Positions 7,512 to 15,344 of a stretch of 26,010 nt of DNA are shown piece by piece. The notes below the pieces were generated by a model that made no database searches, had not been told where the DNA came from, and was given only the letters and a program-made list of their open reading frames with translations. Position 1 is the first letter of the stretch, and each line of letters begins with the position of its first letter. The stretch comes from Flavobacteriaceae bacterium (GTDB lineage: Bacteria > Bacteroidota > Bacteroidia > Flavobacteriales > Flavobacteriaceae), in NCBI GenBank assembly GCA_030829155.1, contig JAURBD010000011.1, positions 1 through 26,010 of the forward strand, in the 5' to 3' direction. The position numbers and the translations under genes are program-made.

Positions 7512-8489
7512 ATGATAATTCATTTTCATTTTCATTTTAAAACTACAGGGGTAACAAGAAGTGTTGAAAGTATAGTTCCGTGTTTGAACAAACAAGAAGA
7601 AACAAAAATATTTGGGTATGGAATTTCAAGTCATAAGATTTCTTTTGCAAAAGTTTTAAGAGCAGTTTTTTCTCAAGATAAAATAATAATTCATACCCAC
7701 AGGAATAATGAAATATTATTGGCATTAATGCTGCGTTTCTTTGGAGGTAAATTCAAATTGTGTTCTACTCGTCACGCAGATTCTGAGCCCTCAAGGTTTA
7801 CTCATTATTTAATGTCTATGGCTGATTCACGGATTAGTTTAAGCAAGCAAATGAATCAAAAGTTAAAAACAGAAACTACCATTATCGGACATGGAGTTGA
7901 TACAAATTATTTTATACCTAAAAAAGCTCTCGAAAACACAAAAGATAAAATAATAAGTGTTGTAGGAAGAATTAGGAAATCCAAAGGGCAAAGAGATGTA
8001 ATAGAAGCTGCCGTTCCTTTATTACAAAAAAATCCAGAATGGAAAATACAATTTATTGGCACAGTAGATTCAGAAGCATATGCTCAAGAAATAAAAACAA
8101 TAGCAAAAAAAAATTCTGTAGAAAACCAGCTTCAATTTATTTCACAGACCAATGAAATGAACGTTTACTATCAGAACAGCTCCGGAGTTATTATTGCATC
8201 TTACACTGAGGGATTTTCTTTGGTTTGTTTAGAGGCCATGTCATGCGGATGCATAACAATAGCAACTGATCAGGTAGGGATCCATTCTGAGGTGATAAAA
8301 CACAATAAAAACGGATTTTTATATCCGAAAGGCTCTATTAGTTCTTTAAGAGAAATTATTAAAAAAATATTTAAAAACCCAGATGTTTTGGAAGGAAAAC
8401 AAATTCGTCAGACCATATTAAGAAACTGGAGTAATGATGTTGCTTCTAAAAAACTATTTGAGCTCTACAATAAATTAAGGACAGCCTAA
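7512..8489 (+). CDS. Family 4 glycosyltransferase
   Basis: This 325-residue GT-B enzyme has its C-terminal donor-binding domain starting near residue 145 with ISVVGRIRKSKGQRDVIEA. The GT4 EX7E-type signature is EGFSLVCLEAMSCG near residue 235. The N-terminal acceptor domain opens with the histidine-rich HFHFHFKTTGVTRSV, and GHGVDTNYF is the usual linker motif. It probably adds a sugar to a lipid-linked or LPS-core acceptor at the inner face of the cytoplasmic membrane. It follows the DUF6427-like gene by 14 bp and converges on the PaaE-like gene with a 6 bp gap. The sugar and acceptor cannot be inferred. Confidence 0.88.
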   Translation: MIIHFHFHFKTTGVTRSVESIVPCLNKQEETKIFGYGISSHKISFAKVLRAVFSQDKIIIHTHRNNEILLALMLRFFGGKFKLCSTRHADSEPSRFTHYLMSMADSRISLSKQMNQKLKTETTIIGHGVDTNYFIPKKALENTKDKIISVVGRIRKSKGQRDVIEAAVPLLQKNPEWKIQFIGTVDSEAYAQEIKTIAKKNSVENQLQFISQTNEMNVYYQNSSGVIIASYTEGFSLVCLEAMSCGCITIATDQVGIHSEVIKHNKNGFLYPKGSISSLREIIKKIFKNPDVLEGKQIRQTILRNWSNDVASKKLFELYNKLRTA

Positions 8490-8495
8490 AAAAGG

Positions 8496-9536
8496 CTAGA
8501 CTTCATCATAATTGACAACTACTTTTGGAGAGGTAGGTACTGCTTGGCAGGTTAAAACCAATCCATCTGCAACCTCTTCATCCGTTAAAACCTGATTGTT
8601 AGCCATTGAAGCCGATCCCTCGGTGATTTTGGCAATACAACTGCAACAAACCCCACCTTGACACGAATAGGGGGCATCAATTTTTTGATTCAATGCAGCA
8701 TCAAGAATTGTATTTGAAGAGGAACTCTCAATATTATAGGTACTATCATCCGCTATAATTTCTAGAGCAACTAGGTCAGAGGGGGAAGCGGCTTTTGAAG
8801 CTGATTTTTCTCTTGAAGCGGAAAAAAGCTCAAAGTAAACTTGAGTTTCTGAAATATCATTTTTCAGAAGAGTGTTTTTAACTTCAAAGATCATGGATTC
8901 TGGACCACAGAGATAAAATGCTGTAGACAGTTGCCCTGTATTTTTGAGCACATATTTAACAATACTAGAATCGATTCGACCAAAACGACCTTCTTTTTCA
9001 TTCGATTGGCTGAAGAGCCAAAGTATTTTTAGTTGTGATGGATGCTCAGATTCTAGTGTTTTTAATTCATCATAAAAAAGAGTTTGTTCAGGAGTTTTAT
9101 TCCCGTAGACTAGAGTAAAATGGGTGTCCTTATCTGCATTTAATGTAGTTTTAAGAATTGAGAAAATGGGAGTAATCCCGCTACCTGCTGCAAAAGCAGT
9201 CATATTTTTGGAGTTATTATCATAAAGAAAACGCCCTTCGGGTTCAGCAACTTCTATGGAATCCCCAACTTTTAATTTTTGAGTAGCATGAGTTGAAAAA
9301 AGACCGTCAGAAATCCGTTTAATTCCTACTTCGAGAAAGTTTTCAAATGGTGCAGAACATAAAGAATACGATCTTCTAACCTCTTCACCATTTAGGGTTG
9401 TTTTTAAATTAATGTACTGTCCCGATTGAAATTCAAAACATTCTTTTAATGAGGAAGGAACTTCAAAACCAATAGCCGATGCTTCAGATGTAAGCGGTTT
9501 GATGTTTTTTATTTTTAGCGTGTGATATACTGCCAT
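8496..9536 (-). CDS. PaaE-like ferredoxin-NAD(P)H reductase (FAD, NAD(P), 2Fe-2S)
   Basis: This 346-residue soluble electron-transfer protein has three domains. The FAD-binding barrel carries RRSYSLCSAP near residue 54. The NAD(P) domain has AAGSGITPIFSIL near residue 116 and YLCGPESMI near residue 208. The plant-type 2Fe-2S domain has cysteines at about 292, 297, 300 and 330 in the CxxxxCxxC...C arrangement. This layout is that of PaaE, the reductase of phenylacetyl-CoA epoxidase, but no paaABCD genes are present here, so it probably serves another oxygenase or desaturase. It is a monocistronic minus-strand gene, and a -7 box lies just before the ATG. Confidence 0.88.
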   Translation of the reverse strand: MAVYHTLKIKNIKPLTSEASAIGFEVPSSLKECFEFQSGQYINLKTTLNGEEVRRSYSLCSAPFENFLEVGIKRISDGLFSTHATQKLKVGDSIEVAEPEGRFLYDNNSKNMTAFAAGSGITPIFSILKTTLNADKDTHFTLVYGNKTPEQTLFYDELKTLESEHPSQLKILWLFSQSNEKEGRFGRIDSSIVKYVLKNTGQLSTAFYLCGPESMIFEVKNTLLKNDISETQVYFELFSASREKSASKAASPSDLVALEIIADDSTYNIESSSSNTILDAALNQKIDAPYSCQGGVCCSCIAKITEGSASMANNQVLTDEEVADGLVLTCQAVPTSPKVVVNYDEV

Positions 9537-9547
9537 TGTTTTTTTTA

Positions 9548-9555
9548 CAAAAATA
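9548..9555 (-). promoter_or_regulatory. -7 box for the PaaE-like gene
   Basis: The minus strand reads TATTTTTG, an exact TAnnTTTG match ending 12 bp before the ATG at 9536. This would leave a leader of only about five bases. The surrounding sequence is AT-rich, so a chance match is possible. Confidence 0.35.
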
Positions 9556-9638
9556 ATAAACCTAAAGAATTCCTACTAAAATTGTAACATTATTTATATT
9601 TAGGCAACCAATTTTAAATTAATCACAATGTTACATTA

Positions 9639-11105
9639 ATGTCATCATCTTTATTTCAACTTGGCCGTAAAAAGTTTTTACGAGCTCCGCAATTAGAGGC
9701 CAAATTTACCATCAAAATATTGATGGGTCTTGTGATTCTTTATTTTGCAGGATCTTTTTTGTTTGCAGGAGTTGTTATTTATCCTGCCCTAAGCAAGAAA
9801 TTTATTGAGCAAGATGCCATTTCAATCATTAACAGTTTTTTGGTTTTAATTTTTACTTTTGAGTTGATTATACGTTATTTTTTGCAGCAGCTTCCTGTTA
9901 CAGAAATCAAATCTTTTCTTCTGCTGTCGATCCCCAAAAAACGAATTATTAGAAATGTTTTATTTCGATCTCTGATTACAATTTATAATGTGATTCCTTT
10001 TTTGCTTTATCTACCGATCAGTATTGCTATGTTTAATGATGATTATCTTTTAAGTCAGGTATTTACTTGGTGGGTATCACTTACACTTTTATCTCTAAGC
10101 ATAAATTTTATTACAATTTTGGTAAATAAAAACAACAAGATTTTAGCAAGTTTTGTTCTGGTATTTATTTTTGTCTATGTTGTTGAGTTTTATTTTGAAA
10201 CAGAAATTTTAAGATCAACAGGGCGTTTTTTTGACAGTTTATTGGCCCACCCTATTTTGGTATTGCTTCCGCTATCAATTTTTTTAGGGTTATATTTTAT
10301 AACCTTTAAATTTTTAAAAAAAAACATAAACTTAGAGGGGTCTCTTATTGCAAAAACAGGAGTTGCGAATGCTGAACGCTATAACTTTCTCAATGTTTTT
10401 GGCCCTCATGCACTTTTTCTTAAAAATGATTTAAGGTTGATTGTACGTAATATTAGACCTAGAAACATTGTACTAGCGTCCTTTCTCTTTTTGTTTTATG
10501 GCCTAGCTTTTTTCCCTTCAATAGAATACCAGCCCGAGTTTTTTATTCCTTTTGCCTCAATTTTTATTACGGGAGGTTTTTTATTGACCTTCGGAAACTA
10601 TGTTCCAGCTTGGGACTGTGAATACTATCCATTTTTGATGTGTCAAAACTTGTCTTACAAGCAATATTTAGATTCAAAATGGCGCTTGATGACCTTTGCT
10701 GTTCTTGTATCGACAGTATTATCAATTCCGTACATTTACTTTGGAGTAGATATATATTTGATGATTTTATCGGGGGCTTTTTTTAATATTGGTTTAGGGA
10801 CATGGATAACACTTTACGGAGGCTTACTCAATAAACAACCCCTAAAGTTAAACGTAAAAGCCAAAGCTTTTGAGAATACTCAAGCCTTTTCTGGAAAACA
10901 ACTTTTAATGATTTTACCTAAAATGATTTTACCCGTTTTACTTTATCTTATTCCTGCTCAAGTTTTTAATTCAACATTAGGCCTCATCACTTTGGCATCC
11001 AGCGGCATCTTGGGAATTATTTTTAAAAACCAAATTCTTAATCAAATGATCAAATTGTTCGTAAAAGAAAAACACCAAACACTTCATGCCTTTACTCAAA
11101 AATAA
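9639..11105 (+). CDS. ABC exporter permease, DUF5687-like
   Basis: This 488-residue integral membrane protein has about ten to twelve hydrophobic segments spread over its length. The soluble N-terminus contains RKKFLRAPQLEAKF. The overall form matches the Bacteroidota family I recall as DUF5687, which is encoded next to an ABC ATPase. That is the case here: the ATPase start is four bases after this stop. The pair probably makes one exporter of unknown substrate. The ATG at 9639 follows an AT-rich spacer between divergent genes. Confidence 0.8.
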   Translation: MSSSLFQLGRKKFLRAPQLEAKFTIKILMGLVILYFAGSFLFAGVVIYPALSKKFIEQDAISIINSFLVLIFTFELIIRYFLQQLPVTEIKSFLLLSIPKKRIIRNVLFRSLITIYNVIPFLLYLPISIAMFNDDYLLSQVFTWWVSLTLLSLSINFITILVNKNNKILASFVLVFIFVYVVEFYFETEILRSTGRFFDSLLAHPILVLLPLSIFLGLYFITFKFLKKNINLEGSLIAKTGVANAERYNFLNVFGPHALFLKNDLRLIVRNIRPRNIVLASFLFLFYGLAFFPSIEYQPEFFIPFASIFITGGFLLTFGNYVPAWDCEYYPFLMCQNLSYKQYLDSKWRLMTFAVLVSTVLSIPYIYFGVDIYLMILSGAFFNIGLGTWITLYGGLLNKQPLKLNVKAKAFENTQAFSGKQLLMILPKMILPVLLYLIPAQVFNSTLGLITLASSGILGIIFKNQILNQMIKLFVKEKHQTLHAFTQK

Positions 11106-11109
11106 AACA

Positions 11110-11805
11110 ATGATTAAAACAAATTCGCTTACCAAAATTTATGGAGATAAAACAGCTTTGAGTATTGATCAACTAGAAATTCCAACAGGGCAGTCTTTTG
11201 GATTGGTTGGAAATAATGGTGCAGGAAAAACTACTTTTTTTAGTTTGTTGCTTGATCTTATAAAGGCATCTTCGGGTGAAATTATTTCCAACAAAATAGC
11301 AGTAGCTAAAAGTGAAGAATGGAAAAACTTTACTTCTGCTTTTATAGACGATTCTTTTTTGATAGGGTATCTGACTCCAGAAGAATATTTTTATTTTGTT
11401 GGCTGTCTAAGAGGGATTGATCAAAAAGAGGTAGACCTTTTTTTGGAAGCATATGCAGATTTTTTTAATGATGAAATCCTAAATCAAAAAAAATATTTAC
11501 GTGACTTTTCAAAGGGGAATCAGAAAAAGGTAGGCCTAGTTGCGACCTTTATTGGGAAACCGAAAGTCATTATTTTGGATGAACCTTTCGCAAACTTAGA
11601 CCCAACAACTCAAATCAAATTAAAGCAATTGATACACAAAAAATCAGAAGATAAGGAACTAACTTTATTGATATCAAGCCATGATTTGAATCACGTAACA
11701 GAAGTTTGTAATCGTATTGTGTTATTGGAAAAAGGATCTGTGATTATGGATAAAGAAACTACTTCTAAAACACTTCAAGAATTAGAAGATTATTTTTCTG
11801 CTTAA
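11110..11805 (+). CDS. ABC transporter ATP-binding protein
   Basis: This 231-residue nucleotide-binding domain powers the permease encoded just upstream. The Walker A motif GNNGAGKTT lies near residue 34, the signature loop is the degenerate FSKGNQ near residue 137, Walker B is VIILDEP near residue 155, and the switch histidine is in SSHDLNH near residue 197. Order and spacing are those of a functional ABC ATPase of the drug/lipid exporter (ABC-2) kind. I chose ATG 11110, four bases after the permease stop. An in-frame ATG at 11086 would overlap the permease and add eight residues that are not typical of the domain. Confidence 0.92.
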   Translation: MIKTNSLTKIYGDKTALSIDQLEIPTGQSFGLVGNNGAGKTTFFSLLLDLIKASSGEIISNKIAVAKSEEWKNFTSAFIDDSFLIGYLTPEEYFYFVGCLRGIDQKEVDLFLEAYADFFNDEILNQKKYLRDFSKGNQKKVGLVATFIGKPKVIILDEPFANLDPTTQIKLKQLIHKKSEDKELTLLISSHDLNHVTEVCNRIVLLEKGSVIMDKETTSKTLQELEDYFSA

Positions 11806-11858
11806 AACGTATACTAAAACCCTTGAATTTAAGTTATTAGTGTACATCATTTTATTTT

Positions 11859-14327
11859 TTGAAAAAGGTATTAAAATTTAGTGTTTTTTATCTCATTATT
11901 TGGGGTGTTTGGAGCTGTTCAACTCAGAAGGACCGCTTTTTTAATAGAGAGTACCATAGCTTGAACACAAAATTTAATGTCCTTTTCAACGGAGAAGAAG
12001 CCTTGGATATAGGAACGATAATTTTGGCAAGTGAAGCCCAAGATGATTTTTTAAATATCCTTCCAGTAGAATTAATCTCCCTGGATGGAGAAGATGAAAA
12101 TTCTACAGCCGCGATTCCTAGCTTCATCCGAGCAGAGGAAAAGGCAGTAAAGGCCATTCAAAAGCATTCCATGAATTTTAATGGCAAACAAAAGAATGAT
12201 CAAATCAGTAAGGCTTATTTGCTTTTGGGGAAAGCGCGTTATTATGATAGACGTTTTTTTCCCGCTCTTGAAGCATTTAATTTTTTATTTGGTTTAAGTT
12301 CTGAAGCAGATGTTTTTTACGAAGGAAAATTGTGGAGAGAGAAAACGAACATCCGACTTCGAAATGATGAGCTGGCGGTTTCCAATTTAAAACCACTGGC
12401 CAGAACAATGTCAAAAAAAAGTAAACTTTATGCAGAAGTTAATGCAACTTTAGCTCAGGCTTTTTTGAATATTCGACAAACAGATTCTGCGCTTAAATAC
12501 ATTAAAACAGCAGCAAAAGCTGAGCGCGAAAGAACCTTACAAACCCGTTATCGTTTTATTGAAGCTCAACTTTTTGAGCTTTTGAATCAAAAAGACTCAG
12601 CACAACTCGCTTTTTCGTCCATTGTAGACTTAAAACGAAAAGCTCCCCGACTATATTGGATGCATTCAAAATTGAACGAACTGCGAATACAATCGGAAAT
12701 TAGTGGTGAGAGTCCAGAAAAAGCATTGGAAAAACTAAGCAATGCTTTTGAAAATGAAAATTTCACTCACTTAATTTACAGACAGCAAGCACGGTATTAT
12801 TTGACTCAAGGAAAGGATAGTTTAGCAAAACAATTTTATAATAAATCTTTGAGATCCCCAAGCATAGACGGGCCTACTCTAAGACAAAATTATCGAGATT
12901 TAGCAAACAAAGCATTTGATTATGGAGATTATGTAGCTGCAGGAGCATATTTAGATAGTCTTTTGGGTCAATTTCTTCAAGAAAGTCGCCAAAGAACAAT
13001 TGTTTTGAGAGAGCGAGAGGGACTTCAAGATGTGATTATTTATGAAAAAACTATTCGAGTGGCAGATAGTATTCTTCAACTCACCTCAATGAAACCCGAA
13101 GAACAATTAGCCTATTACCAAAAAGCAATAGAATCTAAAAGAGCGAAAGAATTAGCAAAAATTGAACTAGAAAAAAGACCTCTAATAAGTATTTTGAATC
13201 GATCAAATCAGAAAAAATTTTATTTTTATAATGAAAACCTTCTAGTCCTGGGGAAACAAGAATTTGCTTCCAATTATGGGAATCGTCCAAATACAGACAA
13301 TTGGAACAGAATAGAATCTTTAAATAAGACTATTGTTTTAAATCAAAATGAGGCAAGTGTTGAATCGGAACAAAAGCTTATTGTAAAAGAAGATGCGCAA
13401 TCATATGTAGACTTACTTCCTAAATCTTTAACATTTTTAGACAGCTTATCTGACCAAAGAAATAATGCATATCTAGAAGTAGGAATTTTATACAAGGAAA
13501 AATTCAAGAACTCTGTTTTAGCTAGTAACCGTCTAAAAAAATTGTTAGTTAGTGAACCTAACGAAAACCAAAAACTCAATGCATGGTATCATTTATTTAA
13601 AATGAATGAGTTAGATAAACCAAAAACTGCATTTATTTATAGAGAAAAAATTTTAGAAAAATATCCAGATTCTCGTTTTGCAAGAATAATCAATGACCCA
13701 GAAAATTTTAAATTAAAAGAAAATGAAACTCCTGAAATTCGATATGAGTCGTTATATGATTTGTATTTAAAACAACAATACGAGGAAGTTTTAACTCAAG
13801 GAGAAGATCTGTTGATTATTTTTAGCGGCTCTCCTTTGGTTTCAAAAGTAGCTCATCTTATGGCTAATGCATCAGGGCGATTAGATGGTATTGAGGTATG
13901 GAAAGAGAAATTGAATAACTTGATTGAAATTTATCCCAATTCTGAAGCTTCATCTCAAGCCAAAAACACTTTGGCTACATTGGAAACAACTATTCAAGGA
14001 GAAAAACCAACTAAGGTTTATTTGAACTATAAATTGATTTTCCCAATTTTAAAGGAAAATCAAAAACAATTTCAGGAATTGAGCGATGAAGTAAAACGGG
14101 CACTTAAAGAGGCAAACATATCATTTGGAAGTATTACAAATGAAGTATATGATCGAGACTATGTTTTTTTGGTGGTTAACGATTTAAGGGAAAAACCGAA
14201 TACTACATTTATACTCAAAGACACATCATTAACCGAATTATCCAGTATGTTTTCAAATAAATTTGTAGTTTTGTCATCCCAATACAAAGACATTCAACTG
14301 TTTAAAAACTGGAAAGCAATTAAATAA
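11859..14327 (+). CDS. porW: PorW/SprE-type lipoprotein of gliding and type IX secretion
   Basis: This 822-residue tetratricopeptide-repeat lipoprotein is needed for type IX secretion (PorW) and gliding (SprE) in relatives. The N-terminus is a short signal peptide ending in a lipobox-like VWSC at residues 17-20. Family-specific segments follow: NREYHSLNTKFNVLFNGEEAL near residue 29, RAEEKAVKAIQKHSM near residue 91, and LLLGKARYYDRRFFPALEAF near residue 121, then helical repeats to about residue 700. The length is a little below the usual 850-870. The start is TTG 11859, since no upstream ATG is in frame and the signal peptide begins there. Lying directly upstream of a bactofilin and the ATP synthase genes is typical for flavobacteria. 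Confidence 0.88.
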   Translation: MKKVLKFSVFYLIIWGVWSCSTQKDRFFNREYHSLNTKFNVLFNGEEALDIGTIILASEAQDDFLNILPVELISLDGEDENSTAAIPSFIRAEEKAVKAIQKHSMNFNGKQKNDQISKAYLLLGKARYYDRRFFPALEAFNFLFGLSSEADVFYEGKLWREKTNIRLRNDELAVSNLKPLARTMSKKSKLYAEVNATLAQAFLNIRQTDSALKYIKTAAKAERERTLQTRYRFIEAQLFELLNQKDSAQLAFSSIVDLKRKAPRLYWMHSKLNELRIQSEISGESPEKALEKLSNAFENENFTHLIYRQQARYYLTQGKDSLAKQFYNKSLRSPSIDGPTLRQNYRDLANKAFDYGDYVAAGAYLDSLLGQFLQESRQRTIVLREREGLQDVIIYEKTIRVADSILQLTSMKPEEQLAYYQKAIESKRAKELAKIELEKRPLISILNRSNQKKFYFYNENLLVLGKQEFASNYGNRPNTDNWNRIESLNKTIVLNQNEASVESEQKLIVKEDAQSYVDLLPKSLTFLDSLSDQRNNAYLEVGILYKEKFKNSVLASNRLKKLLVSEPNENQKLNAWYHLFKMNELDKPKTAFIYREKILEKYPDSRFARIINDPENFKLKENETPEIRYESLYDLYLKQQYEEVLTQGEDLLIIFSGSPLVSKVAHLMANASGRLDGIEVWKEKLNNLIEIYPNSEASSQAKNTLATLETTIQGEKPTKVYLNYKLIFPILKENQKQFQELSDEVKRALKEANISFGSITNEVYDRDYVFLVVNDLREKPNTTFILKDTSLTELSSMFSNKFVVLSSQYKDIQLFKNWKAIK

Positions 14328-14339
14328 TCTATATTTAAC

Positions 14340-14720
14340 ATGAAAAATAACGAACTCAATGGGCAACCCAATCGAATAGAGAAAAACACCAAAATTAAAG
14401 GAGATATTGTTTCTGAAGCAGATTTCAGAATAGATGGAACTTTAGAAGGCTCGATTAAAACATCAGGGAAGGTTGTTATTGGAAAAGACGGTGTCATTAA
14501 AGGAGTAATCGACTGTGCTTTTGCTGATATTGAAGGAAAATTTAATGGGAAGTTAGAGGTTAAAGAAAGCCTTTCTTTGAAATCTATGTGTCAACTAGAT
14601 GGCGAAGTAGTTATCGGGAAACTCATTGTAGAATCTGGAGCAATTTTTAATGCTAAATGCTCTATGCGCTCAGCTTCAGATGTAAAATCAATAAGCGAAA
14701 AAATTGAAAAAACAGCCTAA
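14340..14720 (+). CDS. Bactofilin (polymer-forming cytoskeletal protein)
   Basis: This 126-residue protein has the bactofilin core, a right-handed beta helix of short glycine- and valine-rich repeats from about residue 15 to 110 (KIKGDIVSEADFRIDGTLEG and the following turns). Bactofilins polymerise without nucleotide and act as membrane-linked scaffolds for cell-wall or appendage machinery. The N- and C-terminal tails are charged and presumably unstructured. The gene is 12 bp after porW. Its last codons overlap the TTG start of atpZ by 17 bases, so it looks co-expressed with both neighbours. Confidence 0.88.
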   Translation: MKNNELNGQPNRIEKNTKIKGDIVSEADFRIDGTLEGSIKTSGKVVIGKDGVIKGVIDCAFADIEGKFNGKLEVKESLSLKSMCQLDGEVVIGKLIVESGAIFNAKCSMRSASDVKSISEKIEKTA

Positions 14721-14913
14721 ACACTGGCTTGTTTTTTCTTCTTTAGCTGTTCAAATTGCAGTAGTAGTTTACGCAGCTATTAAGGGAGGTTATTGGCTTG
14801 ATCAACATTTTAAAACTCAAAGTAATTTTTGGGCATTGTCTTTATCTGCTTTAGGAATAATTTTGATTTTGATTCTCATACAAAAACAATCGAAACATTT
14901 AAACGATCCTTGA
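14704..14913 (+). CDS. atpZ: AtpZ/AtpI-family small membrane protein
   Basis: This 69-residue protein has two membrane helices joined by a short loop containing GGYWLDQHF, the pattern of AtpZ/AtpI. Proteins of this family help assemble the c-ring or carry ions linked to F1Fo ATP synthase. The start TTG 14704 lies inside the bactofilin gene and gives the expected polar start KKQPKHW before the first helix. The stop TGA at 14911-14913 overlaps the TTG start of the next gene. Its place ahead of the atp structural genes supports the assignment. Confidence 0.85.
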   Translation: MKKQPKHWLVFSSLAVQIAVVVYAAIKGGYWLDQHFKTQSNFWALSLSALGIILILILIQKQSKHLNDP

Positions 14914-15284
14914 AAACAAATACAGCACTCATATTTGTACTAATTTTCACCGCAGTTTTAATCGTTCATTTGGGAATTTTATACTTTTTTGGAATCCCCC
15001 TTTGGTCGAATAACATTTTACTGAGTTATAGCTCAAATTTTGTTTTAGCAGCAATAATCTTATGGATCTTATTTAAAGTTTTTGATCGGAATAAAGATCT
15101 TGTTGGCTTTTTTTTTATGGGAAGTAGTTTACTTAAATTTCTTCTTTTTTTCCTTGTTTTTTATCCAGTTTATAAAGCTGATGGAATTGTTCAAAAAACA
15201 GAAGCAGTTACCTTTTTTATACCATATTTCTCGGGTTTGTTTTTAGAAACACTACTCTTAGTTCGAAAATTAAACAAAATATAA
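14910..15284 (+). CDS. Membrane protein preceding atpB, DUF6168-like
   Basis: This 124-residue protein has four hydrophobic segments, conserved-looking FMGSSLLKFLLFF near residue 68 and YPVYKADG near residue 83. It matches the flavobacterial family I recall as DUF6168, which lies between atpZ and atpB. Position and the four-helix form invite comparison with the AtpI family, but a role in ATP synthase assembly is only inference. TTG 14910 was preferred: it overlaps the atpZ stop as TTGA and starts MKTNTALIF, whereas a longer frame from 14829 would overlap atpZ by 85 bases. The distance to atpB is 60 bp. Confidence 0.75.
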   Translation: MKTNTALIFVLIFTAVLIVHLGILYFFGIPLWSNNILLSYSSNFVLAAIILWILFKVFDRNKDLVGFFFMGSSLLKFLLFFLVFYPVYKADGIVQKTEAVTFFIPYFSGLFLETLLLVRKLNKI

Positions 15285-15317
15285 GTAGGAAGTGTTTTTC
15301 TTTTTAATGTAAAGCCT

Positions 15318-15325
15318 TACATTTG
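15318..15325 (+). promoter_or_regulatory. -7 box for the atpB operon
   Basis: TACATTTG is an exact TAnnTTTG match ending 20 bp before the atpB ATG, the same distance as the box before purD. It suggests that atpB-G has its own promoter in addition to read-through from the porW-bactofilin side. No TTG is seen at -33. Confidence 0.5.
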
Positions 15326-15344
15326 CATCGCATTTCAAAAAACA

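Noticed and set aside
8483..8497. Small inverted repeat AGCCT/AGGCT at the convergent ends of the family 4 glycosyltransferase and PaaE-like genes
   Set aside because: The stem is only five pairs with no T tract on either strand, so a terminator call is not supported.
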